From NCBI GenBank assembly GCA_950295325.1, contig OX485806.1:26166001-26230000 (forward strand): a stretch of 64,000 bases of DNA, in the 5' to 3' direction. The position numbers and the translations under genes are program-made. Positions 48,989 through 60,965 of this stretch are shown here, piece by piece. The notes below the pieces were generated by a model. The model was not told where the DNA came from. It did no database searches and worked only from the letters and a program-made list of their open reading frames with translations. Position 1 is the first letter of the stretch, and the number at the start of each line of letters is the position of its first letter. Source of the stretch: Polytrichum commune. Lineage: Eukaryota; Streptophyta; Polytrichopsida; Polytrichales; Polytrichaceae.

Positions 48989-49516
48989 GTTACCAAGTAC
49001 CAAACAGAAGTGACATAAAATGTGAGTACATTCACTTGTTGATCAAATAGTAGGTGTGATTTCTGAAGGTCATTTTGTTACCAAGTACCAAACAGAAGTG
49101 ACATAAAATGTGAGTACATTCACTTGTTGATCAAATAGTAGGTGTGATTTCTGAAGGTCATTTTGTTACCAAGTACCAAACAGAAGTGACATAAAATGTG
49201 AGTACATTCACTTGTTGATCAAATAGTAGGTGTGATTTCTGAAGGTCATTTTGTTACCAAGTACTAAACAGAAGTGACATAAAATGTGAGTACATTCACT
49301 TGTTGATCAAATAGTAGGTGTGATTTCTGAAGGTCATTTTGTTACCAAGTACCAAACAGAAGTGACATAAAATGTGAGTACATTCACTTGTTGATCAAAT
49401 AGTAGGTGTGATTTCTGAAGGTCATTTTGTTACCAAGTACCAAACAGAAGTGACATAAAATGTGAGTACATTCACTTGTTGATCAAATAGTAGGTGTGAT
49501 TTCTGAAGGTCATTTG
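48989..49516. repeat. Six-copy 88-bp tandem array
   Basis: Units begin at 48989, 49077, 49165, 49253, 49341 and 49429, exactly 88 bp apart. By eye the copies are identical except for one C-to-T change in the fourth (49262-49264, TACTAAA for TACCAAA) and the edge of the last. The array has no spacers, so it is a minisatellite. It lies 435 bp beyond the stop of the reductase gene and may fall in its 3' UTR. Confidence 0.97.
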
Positions 49517-49950
49517 AGCTTCAGAACATTCATTCGTGTTCCATGCCATGGCAAGGCCAACATATGAGTGCAAAGAAAAAAGAGTAGGAAGTGATTGGAG
49601 TTTCAAAAGTTTCTGTCCAACTATGCACAGGTCAGGATTTCACAGAAATATGTGAGCCCTCCACCTTCAAGCTTGGAAGTGACAACCTAGAGCTTCAAAG
49701 ATTTCGCTTTTTCATCAAGAGAAGCCACTGCATACACACACAAACCACAAACAATCAGATAACTCGATGTCTCTGAATGCAGATTCCAATCCGTCTTTCA
49801 AGAGATGAAAATAGATCACTGCTATCGTAGTACCTTATCAGGTAGTTATTTACTTGAGTGAGGGTGCCACGTGTCACTCATTGGTTGATTGAGTATGTGG
49901 AAAATTTGATGTGGCATGAAAATAAATTCCATTGCTGCAAGTAGAAGTGC

Positions 49951-52900
49951 CTAAACTGATAAGGTACAGAAGCAAGCCTTGCCTTGGTCATCAGAGAGCT
50001 TGAACTTGAGAACTTCGCAATGTGCTTTTGCCTGCTGGGCATTCTTGCACCTGATTCACTCAACTATGTGAGCAGATTGAGTCTTGTAATATTTTTGTAC
50101 CAACTTCTCTCTTGCTTGCAAAAACTGAGGACATGTATTGGAGCAGGCAAAACATCAAAAAAAAAATTCTGCAGTTTCGACAAAATGCCAGAGTTGAACC
50201 ATTACTACACCATTCATTTCTGTTTTTTTTAAGATAGTCCTCTGAGTTACAAGCAGTTACCCGGCAATTGGAAGAGCGCCCTTACAAATGAGATAATTCA
50301 ATGCAACCTGCCAAGGAAACCACCATAATTACATCCAAATGATTTTATTTTTAAAAAAAAGTAGTGCCATGCATTTTCCATTGGAACCAAATCATTATGA
50401 TTCAGCCTACCTGCTTGTTTCACAGGGGCCTTGGAAGTCCATCTACCTCTGTCCCAATATCTACGAGTATGGCAGATGTGTCACTTTCACCAGGGGTACC
50501 ATCTACCCTTATCCTAGATACTCGACAAAATTGATGTACTCCAGGGCCCAGGCTTGTGGTGACATTAATGCTAATCTTCGAAGGGGGCAACTCCCTTTTA
50601 GGGAAATGAACCACGTGTGATAGAGGGAAATTTTCTAGGAAGCTATGAAGTAATGCGCATATTCATGAGAAATTGCATATATTTGATGGACACTCTTGAT
50701 ATACCTAATATATTCTCAAAACAGATTTCTTGTACCCTATATTTATGTTAACTGTTTTATAAAATTTACTCTTTTAGATTTTATTCCACCCTAAAAACTT
50801 TGGCACGTGGTTCTTAAAATCTTACAAAGAGTGACCTCCCCAGGACTAATCTAGGCCAGGATTACATGGTTGTCCAAATTTGGTCCATCAAATTCAACAT
50901 CTTGCAAAGGGAGGGTTGTAGAAATGTACCTGGGTAACAGATTTATCTCCGTGCTCTTTGCCTACTGACTTCATCAATTGTAATAAAGGTTGAACCTGAA
51001 CACAACACTCACAGAAATACTCTTTGAGAACAGCTAACAAAATCCTCCAATGACATTTCTGAGGAGAACTTGGTTTTCAGGCATATGTGATTATCTGTTC
51101 AGGACAAAGTGCACATAACATGTGTGGAAACCTTGTTTTGGGGGAATGTAATATGTTTAGAGAAATGAGTTGAATATTGTAAGAAACGCTTATTACTCTC
51201 AAGCCTCTTACAAACCACCACTCTACCTTATTCCTGTTGTTACTTTTGAAATATAAACCGTCTTCATATATATACATATATATATATATAAACAAAGTGA
51301 AAAAGAGTGCACCCATACCTTAGTGGCTTTCCCATCCGTCCGACCAAGAGCCTTATCAGTGAGTAGTCCAGATGCAAGTGGGGAGTAGGCTATCAGTTGA
51401 ATATTGCGTTCCTGAATTCCCCACAGCCCAAGCAGAAGTTTGCATTGGGACCAAAAAATTGCACTCAATGTTATTCTCGTGATTAAAAGAATACTAGACC
51501 TCATCTAGGGTCAGTTTTGTCCGGCATCCAAATCCCCGCCAATCTAAAGAGTTTTCTTTCACCCTCTTCCAGTCGAAGCTGTATCTTTGGCTTATTATAA
51601 CACTATAAAATTTGAGTTCATTGCTGTTACAACACTGTTATTGCCTTCAGAAAAAGTTGTTCACATGAGGTTGTGAATCTGCTATGCTTCAGGATGAAAA
51701 TCTGACAAAAATAAATGTATATGAGAGCTAGACTAAATAGTCCTATTACTGTGGGCCAAAGTAATTTTCTACAGCCCATGCTAAGACCGAAATAATAGAT
51801 TCTTATTATGAATCATTATGGACCACATTAATTTTCAACTTGCACTAAATCTCTAGTAGAAAATTAGCATGGGCCACATTAATTGTTTTTCTAGAAGATT
51901 AACAGGGGTGATTATTTTATTTTGTGCTACTTTTGTCCAATAAAGAATATTTAATGTCTTGGTCGGAAATCTTCATGAAGGGTTTGGGGAAGACCCAGGG
52001 TCTTGGACCCAGGTTATTTCCACCTTGACTACAAATTAGTGTGGCCCATGCTAATTCTTTCCTGCTAATTTTCCAACCACACTAATAGGACTGTTTAATG
52101 CACCATGGTTAATGGCTGTTGAATGCTCTCACCTTGCAAGACTTTAGCAGACCATTCATTTCCACATCTCGACTCGCCAAGCTGCACTCAAAAGATGTCA
52201 AAGTTACACTTCAATGTCTCTTCAGCGTTGATGTATTCCACTAGCTTTAAATCTAGTATGCGTTCTCGAAGATAAAGTAGATAATTGGAATAGGGGTTAC
52301 AATTCACGGGATTGCCTAAAAATATGATTATGTGGGTGAACCTTATTAGAAAAGTTTTACAAAAGTCCAGAATGGGCCTCTTGAGCGTTTACAGGTTAAA
52401 CCAACTCTAATGAAAAGAAGCAGAGTACTTCAACCTAGGATTATCAAGCAGTCTAGACATTACACAAATTCTTCGTCTCCTGACCCTTAGAATGGTTTCT
52501 CTTGCTAAAATGTAGGAGCCGATGACAGTGCTAGTTTCTCCTTTAACATGTCACAGTTACACTACAAGGACTTCATGACTACATTAAACATTTGATTTAG
52601 TTCCTAGCCCACACTAGTTATCATCAACCCACAGTAAATATCTTACAATCTTGGGGTGGCAATGAGAAAGGGCATCATATGACACTTGACAAGTAACGAG
52701 ATCCACTCTAATTAACATGGCACACCAATTTGAATGCCACCCTAAATCAGATCATGTAACTGTCAAATAGAGATCCATTTCTCATGTGGTTCAGCTATCT
52801 TGCAACAATGAGACCACCAATTCATTCACTTTTCTCCCAAAAAGATTGGTCCTTGAAACTATGCATTCGAGGCGTCAGGTCTACTCCTTCAGTTTTATAT

Positions 52901-55900
52901 CAACATTGTGCACTTTACTTCAGCCATGCCTTAGAATTGGTCAACGTATCCAATCTGCTGATTGGCCCTTGATACTTAGCACTTAGCCTTAGTAAGTTCC
53001 ATTCCAGTAGACTGTCTAAAACAGAATTGTCCTATTAGTTTGCGTGAAAAAAGTATGAGGAAATGATTCATGTGAGCCACACTAATTGTTCAGTCAGAGT
53101 AGAAATAACGTGGGCCCAAGACCCTGAGTCTTCCTGGAGACTTCCAACCCAGACGTATTTAAGGACAAAAGAGGCATAAAATAAAATAGTCGCCCACATC
53201 AGTTTCCTACAAAAATTATTAATGTGGCCCACACTAATTTTGAATTAGAGAATTGGCATGGGTGGAAATTTAATGTGGATACTAGAGAATTATAGTGGCC
53301 CACACTACTAATAGGACAATTTAGTGCACTTGTGATTTGTACTTGAGGAAGGCTGCTGCTAGGCATTACATGCGATAATGACCTTACTACTATAGTTGCT
53401 CATACCTTAGGACATGATCTTGGCATTCCAAAGAAGGAAAAGTGTTTCATTTGTTACCATTGACTATAATCAATAGTGAGGTACCATTCTTTTGTTTGTG
53501 TTAACATACTTCTCATTTAAATTGCCCTCGTTCAGTCCAGGAGTTAAGATACCTGTATTGCACTTGATTGGAAACCAGAGGAATGGAATACCGAGCAAGC
53601 AAGTCATCAGCCTCCTCCATCTGCAACTCAACTTTAGAGACTTTCAGAGTTCACATTTTTGTGATCTGCTTTACTTTAACAGCCATATTTGCAAATATGC
53701 AACACTGGGTACATACAAATAACCACAACATTTCAACCATTTCAAAGCTTTGACATAACGTATCAGACTCTTTTTTAGCAACGCTACATCAAAAAATTAA
53801 AGTACAGTTAATGCATCCTACCTCATTATAAATTCCTTACCTGTTCTTTTGAGTATTCCAGAGCTTGAACATTAGCTATCAAACACTTTATTTAGCCACG
53901 CATTAAAATCAAGTTACATGTTTAATGCATCCCACCTCATCTACTTTCTTACCTGCTCTTTTGAGTAATTTGATACACCCACCGCACGGGTGAGGCCCTC
54001 CTCCACAGCCTCCTTCAAACTCTCCATCAGAGCAGAATTGCTGAAGGTTGGGAATGGAAAGTGTATCTACAAACATTCAAATAGCTCTGAAAATGGGCAC
54101 TTGCTTAAAAAGCTAATTGATTAAAACCCTAAGTTTGGGGGAAAAACATTGATTACATGCTTGATATTGCAACAATCTGAGCAGTTTCAGGTTAATGGTT
54201 TAGGGTTCCCTCACTTGATAGAGGTCCACTTGCTCCTTGCCCATCCTTTTCAAGCTCTCTCGCAGGGCTGCCAATAAGGACTTACGGCCCAACCGGAATC
54301 CTCCCCCTGGACTCACAAGCTGCAGGATTATCACTTCAATATCTCGCTACTCGTGCAAAAACAAGAATGTCCAACATACTCCAAGGATTATTAGTGTCCC
54401 AGTTAGCGAATGTTGGGATCAAAATCACGCACCAGTACCTGGGTTGATGCTTATTTTTTATGGTTTGACGCTACGGAGTTTGAGAGCTCTAAAGGCCGCA
54501 ACCAGAGATCACACAAATAGATTCAAAATATTGTGGGAATTGGCTTGTATATTGGTGACCTGCAAGTACAAAGGCTTGGTTGGAAATGAAAGTTGTTGTG
54601 CAACTCAGTCATTTCATTGCTTCTAATTGTAGTATACTTATGAAACTTGAGGGTTTGTCATGCCAGGCCACAAGCTGGGACACCCACACCTAGTTAAATT
54701 AGGTTTCAAAACTTCCAGATGAAAGTGGGATTGTATTTAATTTTATGCATGTGGGTCTTCAGACAGGGACTCACCAACGAGGAAATTTGTCCAAGGAATT
54801 GTGAAGAATTTGGTTGCAATAACTGGAGGTCGAGCTTGCTGGCCGGCGTTTGATCCTTGGCTGCGCAAGAATTTCCCTAAAAGTTGCTCCGAGGATGTTC
54901 CAGACTTGATGTTCTGATACCCATATACCTGCGCCAACCTTTCAAATGGCCCACAATGAACAACTTGCAAATGGATTGCTTATGTACACACAGAAGGATA
55001 ACGCAACACATGAAAATTGGTGACCGTGAATTTGGAATACCCAAGCACAGTGTCTACTAATTTCTACGTATTAGATTATGACCATCGGGCAGACGTGGCC
55101 AAGCAGGTGGCAGCAAGTTGGATCCACCCAATGGCCATCATCTCACGTAACTCTCATCGAAAACCATTTGGGGCTAGGTGCACGCAATTGTGATCATCTC
55201 GCATAATTCTTATCAGAAAGCATTCGGGGCTAGGTCCACCCAATGGCCATCATCTCACGTAATTCTCATCACAAAGCATTCGGGGTAGGTCCACTCAACG
55301 GCTATTATCTCACGTCACTCTCATTAAATAGCATTCGGGGCTAAGTCCACCCAATGGCCATTATCTGAAACCATTCTAAGCGGAAAGAGATGTCGCACAT
55401 CATCGAAGGGCTTTGTAAACAATTTGTTGGACCATACAACATTTGCAGTATTTGTAACTTTGAGGGTGGAGGCCATAATAATTCTCCTCGCAATGCAAAT
55501 TACATAATTGCACAGGATTGAAACTTATACCTCCGCGGTATCGAAGAAATTAATGCCGCCCTCCACCAGCACGTCGAACGCACTCGTCAACTCAGGTTCA
55601 CCGAAAGTGGATCCGAATCCGCTGCCAGGATCCCCCCATTGCAAAGTGCCTACCCCTAATCTCGACACCGAGAGCTCACTTCTCCCCAACCTCATAACCT
55701 CTGCCACACCAATTGCCAACATTGCCATGAGGCTCAAAATTTAACACACTTCACCTATACCCACTCACAATCATGGGGTTGCCACACACAACTTCTCAAC
55801 CTCAACCTCAACCTCATTGCAAGTTTGGAGGGGGCAAGGGACAAGAAGAATTTGAGCTATTTTGGATGTGCCTAAGGTGATGGTGGACCTGAATTGTCTT

Positions 55901-56677
55901 TTGGAAAATGATTTCCAAGTTCAAGCCCAGCCTAAAACTTGAAAGCTTTTCAATTCCTATCACATGGGGTTGCCACACAATCCAAGCTCAAGCTCATTGC
56001 AAGTTTGATGGGGGAAAAAGAAATGCAGAATTCGAGCAATATACATGTGCCTAACATGATGGTGGAGATAAATTGTCTCGATGTCGGTCCCCGCTTTCTG
56101 GGGATTGATTTCCAAGTTCAAGGCCAACCTAGAACTTGTCGAATTTTCAAGCCCTCTCACAATTGGGTTGCCATACACAACTTGTCGAGCTCAAGCTCAT
56201 TGCGACTTTGGTGGGGGCAAAGGATAAGAAGATTTTGAGCCATTTACAGGACATGCCCAAGATGGTGATGGAGCTACATTGTCTCAAGCATGGTTCCCGT
56301 TTTTTGGGGATTGATATCCAAGGTCAAGCCCAATGACTACACATTCACAAGCTCCGGCGTGAACTTGAAACTCAATCCCAAGAACGGAGGAACCACACCA
56401 AAAAAGAGAGTCCAAATTACTCCTACCTTGGCCTTCCACCAACCTTTTGCAAGCTTGACAAGAAGTCTGCTCAGATCTCAAAACCACACAAATTTACACT
56501 GAAACTCCAGCATTGAGCAATAAGCAGCTTACCAGATGAGGTCTCCAGGCCAGTGTTGAGCTTACTAGCACTGCATACAATTACTCCAGGGACCAATCTA
56601 TTGGCCGGAGCAGGAGCCCAAACGGAGCCATGGCTAATTGAGATGCAATTCCCAGGCCTAATCACAAATGCACACAT
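49951..56677 (-). CDS. Aldo/keto reductase, likely plastid-targeted (At1g06690-like)
   Basis: An NADPH-dependent aldo/keto reductase of the group annotated in plants as uncharacterised chloroplast oxidoreductase. Eleven exons join in frame: 56677-56533, 55700-55531, 54928-54779, 54319-54215, 54066-53953, 53620-53553, 52181-52133, 51411-51319, 50995-50930, 50307-50261 and 50050-49951; 368 residues. Catalytic residues are D102 (FFDTAE), Y107 (VYGYQNIKSG), K145 (VIATKF) and H192 (DLYQIHF). VGVSNYSKEQ, LIAYSPLASGLLT and PIAGCKNAQQA are family blocks. The first 48 residues lack acidic residues until E45 and include VIVCSAS, consistent with a transit peptide. The exon 3 donor is a weak GTTGGT; GTGAGT four bases on would break the frame. 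The C-terminus after LSDDQ looks shorter than usual. The introns are full of repeats. Confidence 0.9.
50339..50620 (+). other. Unrecognised 93-codon ORF inside reductase intron 9
   Basis: The frame contains PWKSIYLCPNIYEYGRCVTF and runs antisense to the reductase between its exons 9 and 10. It is GC-richer than the surrounding intron. I cannot assign it; transposon debris is the simplest reading. Confidence 0.25.
51735..52097. mobile_element. TIR element in reductase intron 7, copy 1
   Basis: The left end AGTCCTATTACTGTGGGCC matches the inverse of the right end, AGTCCTATTAGTGTGG. The interior has several GTGGGCC/GGCCCAC motifs. It ends 35 bp from the 5' splice site of exon 7. A second copy in opposite orientation lies at 53025-53321. 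Confidence 0.7.
53025..53321. mobile_element. TIR element in reductase intron 6, copy 2 (inverted)
   Basis: Termini AATTGTCCTATTAG and its inverse; the interior carries CCAAGACCCTGAGTC, the inverse orientation of GGGTCTTGGACCC in copy 1, and GTGGCCCACACTAAT blocks. The two copies flank the 49-bp exon 7 as an inverted pair. Confidence 0.7.
53808..53975 (-). repeat. Partial duplication of reductase exon 5 end and donor site
   Basis: TTAATGCATCC, ACCTCAT and CTTACCTGYTCTTTTGAGTA occur in the same order at 53808-53860 and again at 53922-53970. The second set includes the real 3' end of exon 5 and its GTAAGA donor; the first, inside intron 5, is a decoy with its own GTAAGG. Confidence 0.8.
55118..55372. 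repeat. Tandem repeat in reductase intron 2, period about 56 bp
   Basis: The block ATCTCACGTAATTCTCATC followed by AAGCATTCGGGGCTAGGTCC recurs about four and a half times, with GGGG tracts at 55170, 55226, 55282 and 55337. Copies differ by about 10-15 percent by eye. Confidence 0.8.
55745..56340. repeat. Three-copy repeat in reductase intron 1, period about 195 bp
   Basis: Blocks GGGTTGCCACACACAACTT, CTCATTGCAAGTTTG, GATGGTGGAG and GGGGATTGATTTCCAAGTTC recur in order, with copies starting near 55775, 55966 and 56164. Copies 2 and 3 keep an open plus-strand frame (FLGIDFQVQGQP, FLGIDIQGQAQ), so the sequence may descend from a coding segment. I do not recognise it. Confidence 0.75.
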
Positions 56678-57059
56678 GATGATGATGGCAAGGGCTTTCC
56701 CTCAATAATTCCTCCCAAATACGCTTCCCAAAGAAAATCTCCAAAACTCAAACCCGACCAAACAACCTCACCAAAAAAAGCAATCAATCTCTCCTCCCCA
56801 AAAACTGCAGCCTGTGAAGACACCCTCAAAATCACCCCCCCAATACTTTACAAAAGATAGGTCGGCGAATTGAGTGAGGGTGAAGATGGTGGAACGAATT
56901 GAGCGATGGCTATGGCTATGGATGCGTCGAAGTGGAATGAATTGGTGTGGAATGTGCACAAGTGGAAGATGTGAAATTGTGAATGCAAAGTGGGAACTTT
57001 AAGCACACGTGTCTACATAGCCATGATCTTCAGAGTTGAAGTTGTGGATAAGTCAACTT
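56678..57059 (-). other. Upstream region and probable 5' UTR of the reductase gene
   Basis: Directly upstream of the ATG on the minus strand. The sequence is pyrimidine-rich in the sense direction, as plant leaders often are. No TATA box was securely placed. Confidence 0.4.
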
Positions 57060-58140
57060 TATTGGCTCTGTCTGTAGGACAGAGACTATGCATCAACTTC
57101 TTCGTTTCAAGAGCAAATTTCCTAACCACTTTGTGTTCACACTTGGACGTTTCTTGTTCTTGTTATTTTTGGTCCACTTTATGTAATGTGGATGTTATCT
57201 ATAGTTTATATTTATATTTATTGGCTCTGTCTGTAGGACAAAGACTATGCATCAACTTCTTCGTTTCAAGAGCAAATTTCCTAACCACTTTGCGTTCACA
57301 CTTGGACGTTACTTGTTCTTGTTATTTTTGGTCCACTTTATTTAATGTGGTCTCTCTCTCTATATATATATATAATTTCTCCCTAAAATACAATGAAAGA
57401 AATCTAATTAACTATAATTATTTTGGCAGTTCTTGGTTATTCATTTTAAAAATTTCGAGTGATAAATGAGTAGCTTCAATCCTTGACCCGCATTTGAGAA
57501 GAAGGTGCCCAAAATCCAAGAAAGATTTGGTATAGTGAATAACCATGGATTGGCATAAGCAAAGTGGACAACTACAATTATAGTCTTTCATAGTAAAGGA
57601 CAGAGCCTCACGGTTCTACCGTTTTCTTGTTTGTTAAAAGGCTTTGCGATGCTCCACCCAATCATTGACAACGATGTGCTCATGATTCGGCAAGCGGAAA
57701 ACCAAAAACCAAAAAATATTGTTACATTTATTGGCTTTGTCTGTAGGACAGAGACTACGGTATGCATCAACTTCTATGTTTCAAGAGCAGATTTCCTAAA
57801 CACTTTATGTTCACACTTGGACGTTACTTGTCCCTGTTATTTTTGGTCCAATTGATTTACCATGGATGATGAAAGCTTGCATACCTTGGGCAACTAACCA
57901 ATTGATTCAACTATTAGTTGCCTTTTGTAATTGTAGTTGATCGTGATTTAACTTGCCAAAAAATGTAGTTTTTCTAAAATGTAGTTAATTATAGTTATAT
58001 ATATCTAGTTAACTATAGTTGTTCCCTAAAATGTATAGGTACAGCAAATAGCCATGGATTGGCATGAGCCTAGTGTACAGCTATAATTGTATTCTTTCAT
58101 AAGAGGACAGAGCCTCACGGTTCTACTGTTTTCTTGTTTA
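57060..58140. repeat. Modular repeat block, three plus two related units
   Basis: Unit P (ATTGGCTCTGTCTGTAGGAC through TTTTTGGTCCA, about 130 bp) occurs at about 57060, 57221 and 57727. Unit Q (CCATGGATTGGCATRAGC through CACGGTTCTACYGTTTTCTT) occurs at about 57543 and 58052. The order P-P-Q-P-Q points to duplication of a P-Q module. The shared words GGACAGAG and TCAACTTCTTCGTTTC give no known family. Confidence 0.75.
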
Positions 58141-58166
58141 GAATTTATGATTTTTATTGTCAAATC

Positions 58167-58313
58167 ACAACACTACTTAGCGCTCGTTGTATGGGCTTCC
58201 GGAATATAATAGTGGGATGTTCAAAAATCTACGCAGGAAGACTCGTATTCAACTGAGCTCCCATCATCCCATTGTTATTTTTTGAGGGTCCACATCACTC
58301 AGTAATGTTATGT
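58167..58313. mobile_element. MITE of the ACATAACATT family, second copy
   Basis: The right end carries the inverse of ACATAACATTACTGAGTGAT and matches the right end of 2266-2423. The left end, ACAACACTACTTAGCGCTCG, is more diverged. Both copies share AATATAATAG inside. Confidence 0.55.
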
Positions 58314-58946
58314 ATATATACAGGGGCATTCACAATTGGGGTACCAAGAATGAGTGTCTAATGGTTAAAGGACTAAAATAGATAACTTTACATACTTGGT
58401 GTGCTTAGATTTGTATTGTGGAGCATATTTTGGATCATACCTACATTTAATATTCCATAATGAGTACACCGACAAAGTTAATTTACAAGTAACATGGTTA
58501 TCTAAGATATCATTTTGATTCCTTAAAGAACATCTATGGTTGTTGTCATAAATCTTGACCTTAGGATTAAGGAATGAAAAGGACAACAAAAATTAATTGA
58601 AATGATCCCAATATTTTTCCTCACACTTATCGTTTAATTCCATACCAATAGAACTAAAAATGTATTGCATACCAATTGTAAAGCTTTATATATGACACCA
58701 AACATGGCTAACAACACACAATAACATGGCTACATGAAAAAGGAACGTTTAAAATTAGAATTGGACATAATAAAATATATGTATTGGCACATGACACTTA
58801 CACCAAGGTACTAGGATGGAAAACAAGAAGTGATTCACCTCCGATGTACACTTTAATAATGAAATTGCCATTGATGTGGCCCAAACAAGTCCTATGATCT
58901 CTCTACAAGTCCTATGACCTATCTACTCATTTCATAAAGGAATTTC

Positions 58947-58975
58947 TTATTATTATTATTATTATTATTATTATT
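58947..58975. repeat. (TTA)n microsatellite
   Basis: About ten uninterrupted TTA units in very AT-rich spacer. Confidence 0.9.
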
Positions 58976-60560
58976 TTAATACTAAGATAATATATTTCTT
59001 GATAAATCCTATGACAAATCTACTTATTTATTTAAATTTATTTAAATAAATAATAATAAGTCATAATAAACATTGAGATCCAATGCGACATATATAGTCC
59101 TTAATTCCTTTGTCCCAAAAGTAGTATCCCAGTCGTGAATGGACCCATGTATTAATTAAATTTGAATAATAACCCTTGAATGTATGGGCCTATTTCTAAA
59201 AATTAAAAGCACTACATATGAGTAAATTTAGTTTACTTGGCGGAGCACAAATTCAAATGCAAAATCCTACATAAATAGGAAAAAGTATATTGAAGATATA
59301 ACCACAATTTCAACATGATTGGACCATATTTGGATTGGTTATGATTTATTGCATGTAATATACATAATTGAGAAAATATTGTAAGCATTAAAATTCATTA
59401 AAACATTCACTGGTGATGAAGATAGTAGGTATTCATTACTAGATAGAAAATTGCAAAGGAGGAAGTTAAAAGAGGGCACATGATCGAAGCATCCCTAGAA
59501 TTTGATTTGCATTTTAGGCACTCAATTTTTTTTTTAAATCAATGGGTGTGGAATCTACATATTAGGTTTGTTGCTCAATCCCAACAATCAAAGGATGCAA
59601 CATAACCTAACTTAAACATCTTGTAGAAAGAGTATCTCCAACAGAGGTTTGGAAATTGATGATTTGGCCTTTTGACCAGAAATTCGCCACTTTGAGGTCG
59701 CCCAACTTTTTTTAGGATTATAATTGTTTATAAGTTGTATATTTGAAATATTGACTTGTACTATTGGGGGGGTACTTCAAAGTTCACCACAAAGGGCATA
59801 AGCCATGTGCAGACGAGCAATTTCTCTCCTCCTCTGCATTTTATGTCTCCTCTTTCTAATCCTACATCCCCACTTATTCCGTCACAACTACTACAAATGT
59901 GAAGAACATGTTTAGTTCAACCCTTGTGTCAAAATCTAAATATTGAGATATATATGTATAGAACATGCCCAAAAACGATAGTTGAGCACTTCAAAGCTCA
60001 TCACAAAGGTTAGCATAAGGCATCTCTGACTTTAGGTCATCAATGAATTTGATTTCTTTATTTTCTATTTGAGTTAGTCGGTGGCCTTGTGGTGACATGG
60101 CAAGGGTCCAAGGGTTGTACATATTAGGATCCTCCCAATGGTTGCAACATGGGGATAGGCAACAAAGCCATGGCCATGGCCATGACAAGATGACAAACAT
60201 AAGGTTGTAGTTTGGCATGGCAACATGTTTTTGAGGGGCCATCGTGAGCGAGCATCAAGGAATACATAGGCGCTATGGGGTGGGAACATTGTGCCCAAAA
60301 TAGGAGGAGGAACACAATGTTTCGATCCGAAAAGATTTTGGTGTGGCAAGATGAAATTTGTATCCGGCTTTTTAAGAAAGGGGACAAAGGTAAAAACTTG
60401 TCATGTAGTTAACAAGGATTTAAGTAAATATGACACACATTAACAAGGCTAAAAAAATGTTAATACATGCATTACAACAAATCGAAGTAATGTATATGTT
60501 TTGTAAGGATTGATTGGTATGATTGGAGTGAGTACGGTAGTTGTGTTGAGTTGGGAGTGC

Positions 60561-60965
60561 TATCATGTGAGTGGTGAGCAGTAAGCGATGAACGGTAACA
60601 TATGAGCATTGAGCAAGAAAATGTCCATGATTTTGAATGTACTAATATCCTATAACGTGGTATTTTAACCTTGAAAGTGTATTTTGATACACATAAGATG
60701 ATATATTGTATGTTTTCGACCACCCCAAACCGGAGCTTATGATTCATTGAATTCATTTTTTGCCTATCATGTGAGTGGTGAGCAATGAACGATGAGCAAT
60801 AACATATGAGCATTGAGCAAGAAAAAATCCATGGTTTTACATGCACTAATATCCTATAATTGTGGTATTTTTACCTCGAACATGTATTTGGATGCACATA
60901 AGATGATATATTGTATGTTTCCTACCACCCAAAACCCGAGCTTATAATTCATTAAATTCACTTTT
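60561..60965. repeat. Two-copy tandem repeat, period 214 bp
   Basis: TATCATGTGAGTGGTGAGCA begins at 60561 and again at 60775. The copies share ACATATGAGCATTGAGCAAG, ACTAATATCCTATAA and AAGATGATATATTGTATG in order, with roughly 10 percent divergence by eye. Each contains a GAGCA-rich start. Confidence 0.85.

Noticed and set aside
48989-49516. CRISPR-like appearance of the 88-bp array
   Set aside because: Units are directly adjacent with no unique spacers, and the host is a plant nucleus.
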